From assembly GCF_900108365.1 (NCBI RefSeq), contig NZ_FNWQ01000001.1, positions 682,001 through 746,000 of the forward strand: DNA of 64,000 bases, given 5' to 3'. Below the pieces are notes generated by a model. That model searched no databases and was not told the DNA's origin. It was given only the letters and a program-made list of their open reading frames with translations. Below are positions 33,411 to 41,800 of this stretch, one piece after another. Numbering within the stretch: position 1 is the first letter of the stretch; the number at the start of each line of letters is the position of its first letter. Position numbers and translations under genes: made by a program. The stretch comes from Chryseobacterium culicis (GTDB lineage Bacteria > Bacteroidota > Bacteroidia > Flavobacteriales > Weeksellaceae).

Positions 33411-34613
33411 CTAATTTAAATGAAGCAGTTGGGGCCCGAATTCTTCATAAAGAATATCCTCTTTGGCAATGCCTAACTGTAGTAAAGAATTATATTGAGC
33501 TTTAATAAATGCTTCAGGACCACAAATATAATACTTTGCATTATCAATAAGAATTTCATCCCTTATTTCCTGTAAGTTTATTCTTCCTTTTTTAACAGGG
33601 TCAGAATGGTTATCAACGGTTTCATAAAAAATATGAGTGGTTAACCATTGATTGTCTGTATTCAAATGGTTTATATGATCTTTAAATGCGTGTACTTTTT
33701 CGTTTCTGCAGCTGTGAAGCCAGACTACTGTGCTGTTTTGTAGAGTATTCTTCCGGGTTTCCAGCATACTCAGTAATGGAGTGGCTCCTATACCACCGCT
33801 TATGAGTACCAATGGATTTTCAGATTCAGGATGGGCATAAAAAACTCCTGCAGGGGCGCTTACCCATAGTTCATCCCCTGTTTTCTTTTGATGCAGCTGG
33901 TTAGAAACAATGCCATCAGGTAAGTTTTGGCCATTCTTTTCTCTTTTAACCGAAATTCTGTAATATTCAGGATTGAATGCTGAAGATAGGCTGTATTGTC
34001 TGGGCTGCTCGTGTCCTAATTCAGGAATAAATGTTTTTATTGAAATGTACTGCCCCGGAAGATAATCTGCAATTAATTGATGGTCCCTCGGCTTTAGATA
34101 GAATGATTTTATTTCATCGCTTTCCTCTACAATATCTGCAATTACAAAAGCTCTCCAGCCTTTCCAGCCTCCTTCTTTTTTCAATGCAGATTCATACAGC
34201 TCATGTTCTATCGAGATCATAATCTGGGCTAGCTCGTTATATGCCTGAGTCCATGCTTCTATAAGCTCATCATGAGCTGCTTCTCCTAAAACTTCCTTTA
34301 TTGAGGAAATCAGATGAAAACCTACAATATCATACTGCTCCGGACTGATATTTAAGCTTACATGTTTATTTCCAATAGACTGTAAAACATTGATAAGTAC
34401 CTGCGGATTTTCAATATGTTCGGCGTAGGCCAGTACAGCTCCGGCTAAGGCATGTTGCTGTTTTCCACTGGCTTGGTGGCTCATATTGAACAGGTTTTTA
34501 AGTTCAGGATTATGCGTAAACATTCTGGTATAAAAATGCTTTGTTAAATCTGTGCCATTGGTTTTTAGAACTGGCACTGTTGCTTTTACAAGTGCTTTTT
34601 GGTTGGTATTCAT
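33411..34613 (-). CDS. hmp: Flavohemoglobin, nitric oxide dioxygenase
   Basis: A 400-residue flavohaemoprotein. The globin domain has proximal His84 (GNKHVS), distal Tyr28 and Gln52. The FAD domain shows PGQYIS and RQYSLSSA. The NAD domain shows ISGGIGATPLL and YICGPEAF. It converts NO to nitrate using O2 and NAD(P)H. It forms a two-gene operon with nsrR. Confidence 0.95.
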   Translation of the reverse strand: MNTNQKALVKATVPVLKTNGTDLTKHFYTRMFTHNPELKNLFNMSHQASGKQQHALAGAVLAYAEHIENPQVLINVLQSIGNKHVSLNISPEQYDIVGFHLISSIKEVLGEAAHDELIEAWTQAYNELAQIMISIEHELYESALKKEGGWKGWRAFVIADIVEESDEIKSFYLKPRDHQLIADYLPGQYISIKTFIPELGHEQPRQYSLSSAFNPEYYRISVKREKNGQNLPDGIVSNQLHQKKTGDELWVSAPAGVFYAHPESENPLVLISGGIGATPLLSMLETRKNTLQNSTVVWLHSCRNEKVHAFKDHINHLNTDNQWLTTHIFYETVDNHSDPVKKGRINLQEIRDEILIDNAKYYICGPEAFIKAQYNSLLQLGIAKEDILYEEFGPQLLHLN

Positions 34614-34636
34614 CTCGTCTTTTTTTAATGATGGTA

Positions 34637-34644
34637 CAAATGTA
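34637..34644 (-). promoter_or_regulatory. hmp -7 element (TACATTTG, minus strand)
   Basis: Exact TAnnTTTG match on the minus strand, 23 bases before the hmp ATG. Confidence 0.5.
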
Positions 34645-34653
34645 TAAAAAAGA

Positions 34654-34676
34654 ATTTTAATTGTTGTATCTAAAAT
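34654..34676. promoter_or_regulatory. Candidate NsrR operator upstream of hmp
   Basis: A dyad ATTTTA-N11-TAAAAT sits 10 bases upstream of the hmp -7 element, where a repressor would block the -33 region. It does not match the proteobacterial NsrR box closely. Confidence 0.3.
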
Positions 34677-34920
34677 GAAACAATTGAAAATGCAATATTT
34701 TTACTGAAAGATATCTAGCAGAATAAAGTAGGGATAGTATTTCTTCAGCTTGTAAATGGTTGATTTTCAAAGGAAAGCTATAATGAATTCATGGGGATCG
34801 TTTCTGAAAAACATCACTTCAATTTTTAGCCAAATAAAAGTTCCAGTTGCATTAAGTGGGGTATTTCTATGAATTGTTTTGAAAAAGGCTTACATTTACT
34901 TGGTTCTATAAACAATATTA
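34677..34920 (+). other. Remainder of the intergenic region between hmp and the ABC exporter
   Basis: Part of a 307-bp divergent gap. Beyond the hmp promoter elements I see no exact TAnnTTTG box for the ABC exporter, no ORF and no repeat. Confidence 0.4.
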
Positions 34921-36729
34921 ATGGCAAAACCTTTTAACAGAACCGTTACTTTATTCGGAATTTATAAGCAGCTCGTACCATTCATCAGACCTTATCGTCC
35001 CATGATTTACGGAACCCTGTTTCTTACTTTTCTCGGAGCTCTGGCAGCACAGGTAAACCCGATTGTTTTGAAGTATACAGTGGACGAGGTGACCAAGCTT
35101 ACCCATCTTCCGCACCCGATGTCAGAAGGAATTCATATTCTCATTATCATTTCTGTCATTTTATTGGGAAAAGAACTTCTGAATATTTTTATCAACTTCG
35201 GACAGAAATTTTATGGTGAAAAAATCAGAATTAATGTGAGTTCTGTACTCGCACAATCGGCAATTGATAAAATCCTGACATACAGAGTCGCTTACTTTAA
35301 CGATGAAAACCATCAATCCGGAAAATTGCAGATCAGAATAGACCGGGGTATAGAAAGCCTGACCAAACTGGTTCAAAACTTTTTTATTGATATTCTGCCG
35401 CTTTTTTCCAATGCCATCATCGCACTGATCATCATGTACATGCAGAATGTGTATGTGGGGCTTGTTTCTACGATTATTGTTCCGATCTACTTTTACATCA
35501 GCTCTCTGCAGGCGAAAAAACTGAACGGAGTTCGCCGTCAGCTTAGAAATCAAAGGGAAAAAAAGACTTCCGGACTTCTCAATCTCATTAATTCTATTAT
35601 GGTGATTAAAAGCTTTGTCCGCGAAAAATTCGAAGGGAAAAAGCAGTATGATCTCCAGATGGAATTAATGGAGAGCCAGATGATTACAAGAAAAACCAAT
35701 TTCATCTATGATGGTTTGAAAACCTTTATCGAACAGTTCGGGGTGGTGTTGATCATCCTTTTAACCGTTTATCTTGTGCTGGACCAGCAGATGACTATTG
35801 GAGCTATTATGCTTCATATCATGCTTTTCAACAATGTCTCTGCACCTATTCGCCAGCTTCACAGGATTTATGATGACATGAACGATGCCATGATTTATGC
35901 GGAAGGTTATTTTGATATTCTGAATGCAGATGACGAGACAGAATCTAATGGGCGTTTTGTAGAAAAGGAAATCAGAGGAACTTTTGAATTAAAAAATGTT
36001 GATTTCACGTATCCAAACGGTACAAAAGCTTTACATGACGTTTCCATGAAAATTGAAAACGGAAAAACAACGGCTTTGGTAGGATTAAGCGGTGCAGGAA
36101 AATCCACAGTTATTAATCTTTTGTGTAAATTCTATCTTCCGGATTCAGGAGATATTCTTCTGGATGGAGTCAATCTTAATGAATTTGATAATACTTTTCT
36201 GAGAAGTGATCTTGGTCTTGTTCTTCAGAGAAACCATATCTTCCAGGGGAGCATAGAAGATAATATCCGGTACGGAGATATGAATGCCAGTTTCGGGGAA
36301 ATTCAGGAAGCTGCTAAAAAAGCTTATCTGCACGACCAGATTATGGATCTCCCTGACCAGTATCAGCATGATGCCACACAGCTTTCCGGAGGACAGCAGC
36401 AGAGAATTGCCATTGCAAGATTATTTCTTAAAAATCCTCCCATCATCTTTTTGGATGAGCCGACAGCCAGCCTTGATGCCATCGCTACAGAGCAGATCAA
36501 AAATTCTCTGGATGCCATAAAAGAAGGCAGAACTGTGATCATCATTTCCCATTCACTCTCCCAGATTCTGGATTCTGATATCATTTATGTCATGAAAAAA
36601 GGAAGAGTGGTTGAGAACGGAACCCATGATGAGCTTTACAGTAAAGAAGGAACCTACCGTGAGATTTTTGATGCCTCAGCCCGCAGCCTTAATCTTGATA
36701 AACTGGTCAATACTTACAAGGAAAACTAA
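34921..36729 (+). CDS. ABC exporter, fused permease and ATPase (MsbA-like)
   Basis: A 602-residue half-transporter. Six transmembrane helices lie in residues about 20-330, with the ATPase after. Walker A is GLSGAGKST, the signature is LSGGQQQRIA and Walker B is PIIFLDEPTASLD. It starts directly with the membrane domain and has no C39 peptidase, so it is not a classical exporter of the GG-leader peptide 3.6 kb upstream. A lipid or drug substrate is likely but undefined. Confidence 0.9.
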   Translation: MAKPFNRTVTLFGIYKQLVPFIRPYRPMIYGTLFLTFLGALAAQVNPIVLKYTVDEVTKLTHLPHPMSEGIHILIIISVILLGKELLNIFINFGQKFYGEKIRINVSSVLAQSAIDKILTYRVAYFNDENHQSGKLQIRIDRGIESLTKLVQNFFIDILPLFSNAIIALIIMYMQNVYVGLVSTIIVPIYFYISSLQAKKLNGVRRQLRNQREKKTSGLLNLINSIMVIKSFVREKFEGKKQYDLQMELMESQMITRKTNFIYDGLKTFIEQFGVVLIILLTVYLVLDQQMTIGAIMLHIMLFNNVSAPIRQLHRIYDDMNDAMIYAEGYFDILNADDETESNGRFVEKEIRGTFELKNVDFTYPNGTKALHDVSMKIENGKTTALVGLSGAGKSTVINLLCKFYLPDSGDILLDGVNLNEFDNTFLRSDLGLVLQRNHIFQGSIEDNIRYGDMNASFGEIQEAAKKAYLHDQIMDLPDQYQHDATQLSGGQQQRIAIARLFLKNPPIIFLDEPTASLDAIATEQIKNSLDAIKEGRTVIIISHSLSQILDSDIIYVMKKGRVVENGTHDELYSKEGTYREIFDASARSLNLDKLVNTYKEN

Positions 36730-36769
36730 AAAGCTTCCTCGTTATAATTCATACCTCAAAAAAGAATTT

Positions 36770-36777
36770 TAGCTTTG
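36770..36777 (+). promoter_or_regulatory. -7 element of the WYL regulator gene (TAGCTTTG)
   Basis: Exact TAnnTTTG match only 7 bases before the ATG, again predicting a leaderless or nearly leaderless transcript. Confidence 0.5.
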
Positions 36778-36784
36778 CTTTATC

Positions 36785-37738
36785 ATGAACGATCATTATC
36801 TAAAAAAACTCGATCGGGTAACTGCTATTCTTACCCAATTACAGTCTAAGCCAATTGTAAGGGCGCAGGATCTGGCTGAAAAATTTGATGTAAGTATCAG
36901 AACCATTTACCGTGATGTAAAAACCCTTGAAAATGCAGGAATTCCCATTGTAGGAGAAGCAGGTAACGGCTATTCTTTAATGGATGGCTACAAGCTTCCT
37001 CCTATTATGTTTACCAAGGAAGAAGTCTTAAGTTTTATCACTGCAGAGAAGCTGATGCAGAAATTTTCCCACCAAAGTTTAGGCAGTCATTATCAGGCGG
37101 CTATGGAAAAGGTTCGTTCAGTATTGCGGCATTCCGATAAAAACCTGATTCAGAATATCGAAAAACAGATTGATGTTTTCAGCTTTCAGACCGATTCCGG
37201 AGATTCCCTTAAAAATGTGATTCCTATTATTCTGGAAAGTATAGCAGAAAAAAATCAGCTTCTTATCAGATATAAAACTATAGACGGCAGGGTAGATAAC
37301 AGAATCATTGAAACAGTCGGGATGTTTTTTGAATTTAACGTGTGGTACATCATGGCATACTGTACCTTGAGGAAAGATTTCAGACAATTTCGTATCGACA
37401 GGATTTTAGAAATTTCGAGAACTCAGAATCCCTATTTGCAGGAATACGGACAAGTGAATGATTATCGTAAAAAATCCAATGGGAATAAGGCTAAAGCCAA
37501 ATTGCTGGTTGACAAAAAAATAATGAATCACCTGGTAAATTCTAAAAAATATTACGGATTAACCGAGGAAGTAGAGACAGAAAACGGAGTAGAACTTACT
37601 TTTGAAACAGAATGGATCAATGATGGATTCCCAAGATGGATTATTACTTTTGCAGATTATGCCACTGTTCTGGAGCCGGAAAGTCTCCGTATACGTCTGA
37701 AAGAACTGCTGGTAAAAATGATAGATAAACATCAATAA
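36785..37738 (+). CDS. WYL domain transcriptional regulator (YafY type)
   Basis: A 317-residue regulator. An N-terminal HTH_11 (VRAQDLAEKFDVSIRTIYRDV, given here only as its position, about 24-46) leads into a WYL domain (about 140-215, with VWYIMAYCTLRKDFRQFRIDR as its core) and a WCX-type C-terminal domain. WYL domains sense nucleic-acid or nucleotide ligands. It converges on a DinB-family gene, a pairing seen in other Bacteroidota, and may control it. Targets are unknown. Confidence 0.88.
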   Translation: MNDHYLKKLDRVTAILTQLQSKPIVRAQDLAEKFDVSIRTIYRDVKTLENAGIPIVGEAGNGYSLMDGYKLPPIMFTKEEVLSFITAEKLMQKFSHQSLGSHYQAAMEKVRSVLRHSDKNLIQNIEKQIDVFSFQTDSGDSLKNVIPIILESIAEKNQLLIRYKTIDGRVDNRIIETVGMFFEFNVWYIMAYCTLRKDFRQFRIDRILEISRTQNPYLQEYGQVNDYRKKSNGNKAKAKLLVDKKIMNHLVNSKKYYGLTEEVETENGVELTFETEWINDGFPRWIITFADYATVLEPESLRIRLKELLVKMIDKHQ

Positions 37739-37954
37739 TAAACCCCAACAAGACAGCTGTTGAGGTTTAAAGACTTGATTGAGGCAATAAATGAAATAGT
37801 TAATACGCTGAGGTAAAACTGCAAAAAGCTAAATTTGTTTGTAGCAAAAATGATATGAGTAGTTAAGATGGAGGAAAATCACCAGTAACAAATGACATTG
37901 CATGGATAATTTTCAGGATCTCCGCCTTTCGCGATTTTACCTTTCACTTTTTTA

Positions 37955-38446
37955 TTAAAATCTTTCCCAGAAGAAAGGAGGCTCAATTCCTAAAGCTCTC
38001 AGGTAAACATAGCCTTGTCCACGGTGATGAACTTCGTTGTCTACAAAATAAAGAATGTTCTGATATACAGGAAATTCATATTGTCCGAATAAATTGAAAG
38101 TCTCCTGAAAACGTTCTTCAGAAATCTGATTAAAATAATGGTTAATCACTTCTGTTTCTTCATCCCATTTCTTTAACAGTTCTTCTTTGGTTTTCGGATT
38201 AAATGCTTCTTCACTGTACGCTTCCATATTTCCTTCCACAATTCCTTTTAAAGCTGGCCCGCCAATGCTGATCAGTTCCACTGCCAGTTTTGCAAAAGGT
38301 CTCATTCCGCCCACAGAAAATTCGAACAGCTCTTTTTCAGGAAAAGATTCAATGACTCTTCTTGTAAGATTTCGGTGTCCCTGCCAGTCGTTAAGCAGCT
38401 GTTCAGAAGTCATAAATTGTTTAGTGGCTGTTGCTGTAGTTGTCAT
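37955..38446 (-). CDS. DinB family protein
   Basis: A 163-residue four-helix-bundle protein of the DinB/YfiT metal-binding group. The C-terminal NEVHHRGQGYVYLRALGIEPP is the family signature with metal-ligand histidines. Relatives include bacillithiol or mycothiol-dependent transferases and damage-inducible proteins of unknown activity. The minus-strand gene converges with the WYL regulator gene. Confidence 0.88.
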   Translation of the reverse strand: MTTTATATKQFMTSEQLLNDWQGHRNLTRRVIESFPEKELFEFSVGGMRPFAKLAVELISIGGPALKGIVEGNMEAYSEEAFNPKTKEELLKKWDEETEVINHYFNQISEERFQETFNLFGQYEFPVYQNILYFVDNEVHHRGQGYVYLRALGIEPPFFWERF

Positions 38447-38562
38447 AATGTTATTTTTTTGTTTGTTGCTGATACAAAGGTAGGAGAGGGTTATGACAAC
38501 AGTTTGTCAGTAGGATTTTTGATGTTGAAAAAATATTTTTTCTTTATTAAAATATTGATCCC

Positions 38563-38570
38563 TACTTTTG
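38563..38570 (+). promoter_or_regulatory. -7 element of the 38618 lipoprotein gene (TACTTTTG)
   Basis: Exact TAnnTTTG match 47 bases before the ATG at 38618. It supports that start over the longer open frame. Confidence 0.45.
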
Positions 38571-38617
38571 CGTTAGAAGAAAAGTATATTAATAAAAGAA
38601 ATCGCCAAACTAGAATT

Positions 38618-39202
38618 ATGAAGAAGTATATTTTGCCTGTAATCACCGCTTTTTTATTAATATCATGCAATAAGATAGAGGAAAAAATTGACGAGACGGT
38701 TCAAAGAACAACAGAAACTGTACAGCAGAAAGCACAGCAGGCTGTAGAGGAAACGGTAAAGAAAACAGTGAATGAATCTATTAATTCTTTAACCCATTCG
38801 GAAGATGTTAAGTTTAATACCGTATTTCCAGCTAAAGGACCTTCTGTCGTTTCTGAAGAGAAGGGCAGGAAAATTAAGATTCCCGGAAGATCTGAAGGAT
38901 ATATTTTTAAATACAAAGCAGACATAGCCGTTTTGCTCCCATTTCTCGAAGGCCAGCCAACATCCGACGAAAGTAAATCTGAAAAAACAGCCCGTAAAAT
39001 TGATGGTCAAAGCATCATTGATAAGATAAGTTTTTTATCAAAATTCCTTCCTGATAATACTTTTGATGCCAGTATTCTGGAAGATATCAAATCTGATAAG
39101 AATATTCAGTATTATAAGCTGAAAAGATTTCCCAACAGTAGTACCATTATCTACAACCCAAAAAACCAGACCATCATACAATACGTAGAGGTAAATAAAT
39201 AA
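38618..39202 (+). CDS. Lipoprotein with helical N-terminal region, unknown function
   Basis: A 194-residue lipoprotein (lipobox LISC, Cys17). An amphipathic helical stretch (about 20-60) follows, rich in Glu, Gln, Thr and Val repeats, as in apolipoprotein- or colicin-like coiled coils. A globular C-terminal part (about 65-194) follows, with IPGRSEGYIFKYKADIAVLL. I do not recognise the domain. The frame is open 81 codons upstream, but the signal peptide and promoter place the start at 38618. A terminator follows. Confidence 0.75.
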   Translation: MKKYILPVITAFLLISCNKIEEKIDETVQRTTETVQQKAQQAVEETVKKTVNESINSLTHSEDVKFNTVFPAKGPSVVSEEKGRKIKIPGRSEGYIFKYKADIAVLLPFLEGQPTSDESKSEKTARKIDGQSIIDKISFLSKFLPDNTFDASILEDIKSDKNIQYYKLKRFPNSSTIIYNPKNQTIIQYVEVNK

Positions 39203-39210
39203 TTTGGATA

Positions 39211-39236
39211 TGGCCGGTTTCTCCCGGCCATTTTTT
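39211..39236 (+). terminator. Rho-independent terminator
   Basis: A 7-bp GC stem TGGCCGG / CCGGCCA followed by six T, after the lipoprotein gene. Confidence 0.88.
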
Positions 39237-39403
39237 GTGCACAGTCGCTGGGCAGCAGGCAAAGTACGATCAGTCTGCGCAAAACCTCTATTGGTAGAAT
39301 AAGATTAAAATCATTTCGCATATCAGTTATATTTTTGGTCAGAATCCAGCGCTCATACCAGATTTTACTTTTTACATTGTTCAAAAAAAAGTATTTTAGT
39401 ACT

Positions 39404-39973
39404 ATGAAAATTTACACAAAAACAGGAGATAAAGGTCAGACTGCACTATATGGTGGAACAAGGGTTTCCAAAGCCAGTGCAAGGGTAGACAGTTATGGAA
39501 ATATAGACGAGCTGAATTCATTCATCGGGATTGCGAAAAGCCACATCCAGGACGAAGAAGTGTTGAGACAGCTGAAGAAAATACAGTTTGATTTATTTAC
39601 AGTAGGTTCCGAAGCTGCAACTCCAGTGAATAAACTGATGCTTGCTAACGGAAAATCACGGCTTCCTATCATTATTTCAGAGACAGAAATTGAAGAACTG
39701 GAACAATGGATGGACACTTTTGATGAAAAGCTGGAGCCGCTTCAGTATTTTATCCTGCCGGGCGGAGGAAAATCTGCGACTTTTCTGCACGCAGCAAGAA
39801 CCATCTGCAGGAGAGCAGAGCGCTCACTGGTATTTTTAAATGAATCGGAAGAAGTGCGTCCCGAATTGATTAAATATTTAAACAGGCTTTCAGATTATCT
39901 TTTTGTATTGGCCAGATATATTTCAAAACTGAACAACGAACCGGAAGAATACTGGAACCCGAATGAACGATAA
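39404..39973 (+). CDS. Cob(I)alamin adenosyltransferase, PduO type
   Basis: A 189-residue ATP:cob(I)alamin adenosyltransferase. The N-terminal ATP site is YTKTGDKGQTALYGGTRV-like at residues 4-21, and later motifs are SYGNIDELNS and the helix with HAARTICRRAERS. It makes adenosylcobalamin for B12-dependent isomerases. ATG 39404 starts the conserved MKIYTKTGD; the frame runs 23 codons further upstream without family similarity. It overlaps the next gene by 11 bases. Confidence 0.92.
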   Translation: MKIYTKTGDKGQTALYGGTRVSKASARVDSYGNIDELNSFIGIAKSHIQDEEVLRQLKKIQFDLFTVGSEAATPVNKLMLANGKSRLPIIISETEIEELEQWMDTFDEKLEPLQYFILPGGGKSATFLHAARTICRRAERSLVFLNESEEVRPELIKYLNRLSDYLFVLARYISKLNNEPEEYWNPNER

Positions 39974-40610
39974 AGCATTACTTTTCATCAACGGAGACGC
40001 TCCGAAATCATTACCCAATTCTGAAAATTATGGCTTAATCGCATGTACAGACGGTGCTTTCCATTATTTAAAAAAGATGGGATTTCCCCTGGATCAAATG
40101 GATTTTATTTCCGGTGATTTTGATTCTCATTCCGGATCAGATGAGGATATGTATGGGGAAAAATTTATTCTTACCCTTGATCAGGAAAAAACAGATTTTC
40201 ATAAAGCATTGGAAATCATTCAGGAAAGAGGCTTTTCTAAGGTTGATGTATTGGGAGGAAGCGGAGGCGAACAAGATCATTTTCTTGGAAATCTTACCGT
40301 GGCGTATGCATTCAAAGATGTAATGAATATTAAATTTTATGATGAGTTTTCTGAATACTACTTTATTCCTAAATACGTTACACTGAGAGGAGTAAAAAAT
40401 AGGATGATTTCGCTTTATCCATTTCCATCAGCGACCAATATAACCACAAAAGGTCTGAATTGGCCGCTAAGCAGCGAAAGTCTGAATATTACTTCTAGAA
40501 TTGGAACCCGGAACTTCGCTGTTGAGAACGAAATTTCCGTGGAATACGAATCAGGAGATCTTTTATTATTTGTAGGAATAAAGGAGATAGAATATCCTGC
40601 AATTTATTAA
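39963..40610 (+). CDS. Thiamine diphosphokinase
   Basis: A 215-residue thiamine pyrophosphokinase. It has the catalytic-domain motifs IACTDGAF, FISGDFDSH, KTDFHKAL and GGSGGEQDHFLGN, then a beta-rich thiamine-binding C-terminus. It converts thiamine to TPP with ATP. The start overlaps the adenosyltransferase end by 11 bases, so translation is likely coupled. Confidence 0.92.
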   Translation: MNDKALLFINGDAPKSLPNSENYGLIACTDGAFHYLKKMGFPLDQMDFISGDFDSHSGSDEDMYGEKFILTLDQEKTDFHKALEIIQERGFSKVDVLGGSGGEQDHFLGNLTVAYAFKDVMNIKFYDEFSEYYFIPKYVTLRGVKNRMISLYPFPSATNITTKGLNWPLSSESLNITSRIGTRNFAVENEISVEYESGDLLLFVGIKEIEYPAIY

Positions 40611-40660
40611 ATCTTATTAATAGAAATGAGTCTTACCCATTTTAAAAAAAGACTGTCATT

Positions 40661-40793
40661 AAACACAAACAACACCAATATTTTCACAAATAGCAAAAAT
40701 TTTTACATCAATAGAAACGGGTAATTATCATGAGCATAGTCGAAGGAGCCCGTTTTAAACAAAAATAAAATAAACCGGCTTTAGCCAAAACTT
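40661..40793 (+). repeat. Dispersed intergenic repeat, copy 1 (long form)
   Basis: Runs from AAACACAAAC to GGCTTTAGCCAAAACTT. It contains an imperfect hairpin bounded by ACGGG and CCCGT around GAGCATAGTCGAAGG, and a terminal palindrome GGCTTTAGCC. The same modules occur at 43202, 45991 (inverted) and 46785. It ends only 10 bases before the phosphatase start codon. Confidence 0.85.
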
Positions 40794-40802
40794 ATTAAAA
40801 TA

Positions 40803-41678
40803 TTGAATAAACTAATCAAAATATCAGTTTTTACCATGTCATTATGCTGTATTTTCTCATGCAAAACCCAGCATTTTGAAACACCCGAATACGGAAAAAA
40901 CGAAGCTGAAAAAGTGATTCAAATAAAGAAAGTAACAAATTTCCGTACTGTCGGAAATATGAAAAATGTAGATGGAAGAACCTTAAAAGAAGGAAAGTTT
41001 TACCGAAGTGCTCATCTTCATAAGCTTAAAAAGAAGTCTTTTGAAGAATTTGAAAAACTGGGGATTAAAGAAATTATTGATCTTCGAAATTCAAAAGAAA
41101 TCGCCGGAAAACCAGATCAGCTTCCTTCAGCAATGAATTATAAAAAATATTCAGCGTTTGAAGATGAAGGAGATCAGCTGGCTCAGGCCAAAAAACTGGT
41201 TCTTAAAGGCAAGGTGAACGCATCTGATGCTGATAAAAGAATGATCAGTTTCTACCGCGAATACGTTACGGAAAATCCGGAAATGATAAAAAAAATGATT
41301 ACAGAAATTCTGGAATCTAAAGATCCAATCCTTTACCACTGCACTGCGGGAAAAGACAGAACGGGAATTACCACGGCATTACTTCTTACCATTCTGAAAT
41401 TTGATAAAGAAACTATTTATAATGAGTATCTTTTATCTAACAATTACAGGAAGGAACTTGTTCAGAAAAGACTCCGCCTTGCCAATACCTTGCATTTTCT
41501 CTATCCGAAAATGGATCTGAAGGTACTGGAAAAGCTGAGCTGGGTAGAAAAAAGATATCTTGATGCCGCTTTTGAAGAAATTGATAAAAAGTACGGATCT
41601 GCAGATACCTACATTCAGCAGGCGTTAGGGATTTCAGATTCCAAAAGAAACGAGTACATCCGGAAGTTTACCTATTGA
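40803..41678 (+). CDS. Tyrosine-protein phosphatase lipoprotein (IphP-like)
   Basis: A 291-residue lipoprotein phosphatase. The lipobox is IFSC with Cys20, and the CX5R P-loop HCTAGKDRTG has catalytic Cys180 and Arg186. FRTVGNM and IDLRNS are typical of the IphP/dual-specificity group. The start is a TTG: it supplies the charged n-region MNKLIKI needed for export, whereas the first ATG at 40836 would remove it. It probably sits in the outer membrane or periplasm. Substrate unknown. Confidence 0.85.
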   Translation: MNKLIKISVFTMSLCCIFSCKTQHFETPEYGKNEAEKVIQIKKVTNFRTVGNMKNVDGRTLKEGKFYRSAHLHKLKKKSFEEFEKLGIKEIIDLRNSKEIAGKPDQLPSAMNYKKYSAFEDEGDQLAQAKKLVLKGKVNASDADKRMISFYREYVTENPEMIKKMITEILESKDPILYHCTAGKDRTGITTALLLTILKFDKETIYNEYLLSNNYRKELVQKRLRLANTLHFLYPKMDLKVLEKLSWVEKRYLDAAFEEIDKKYGSADTYIQQALGISDSKRNEYIRKFTY

Positions 41679-41800
41679 TTATCAGAGATAAATTTTTGTG
41701 CGGTTTAATATTGCCTTTTAAATTAAAATTATAATAATTTTAACACCTAAAAATGAAACTTTTTTAGCAATTTTGCATTTCTTAATTCACTTGTTTAGAA

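Noticed and set aside
34921..36729. ABC exporter as the processing transporter of the GG-leader peptide
   Set aside because: It lacks the N-terminal C39 peptidase domain and is separated from the peptide gene by several unrelated genes.
37740..37768. Hairpin AAACC-CAACA / TGTTG-GGTTT after the WYL gene
   Set aside because: It has a mismatch and no T tract, so I do not call it a terminator.
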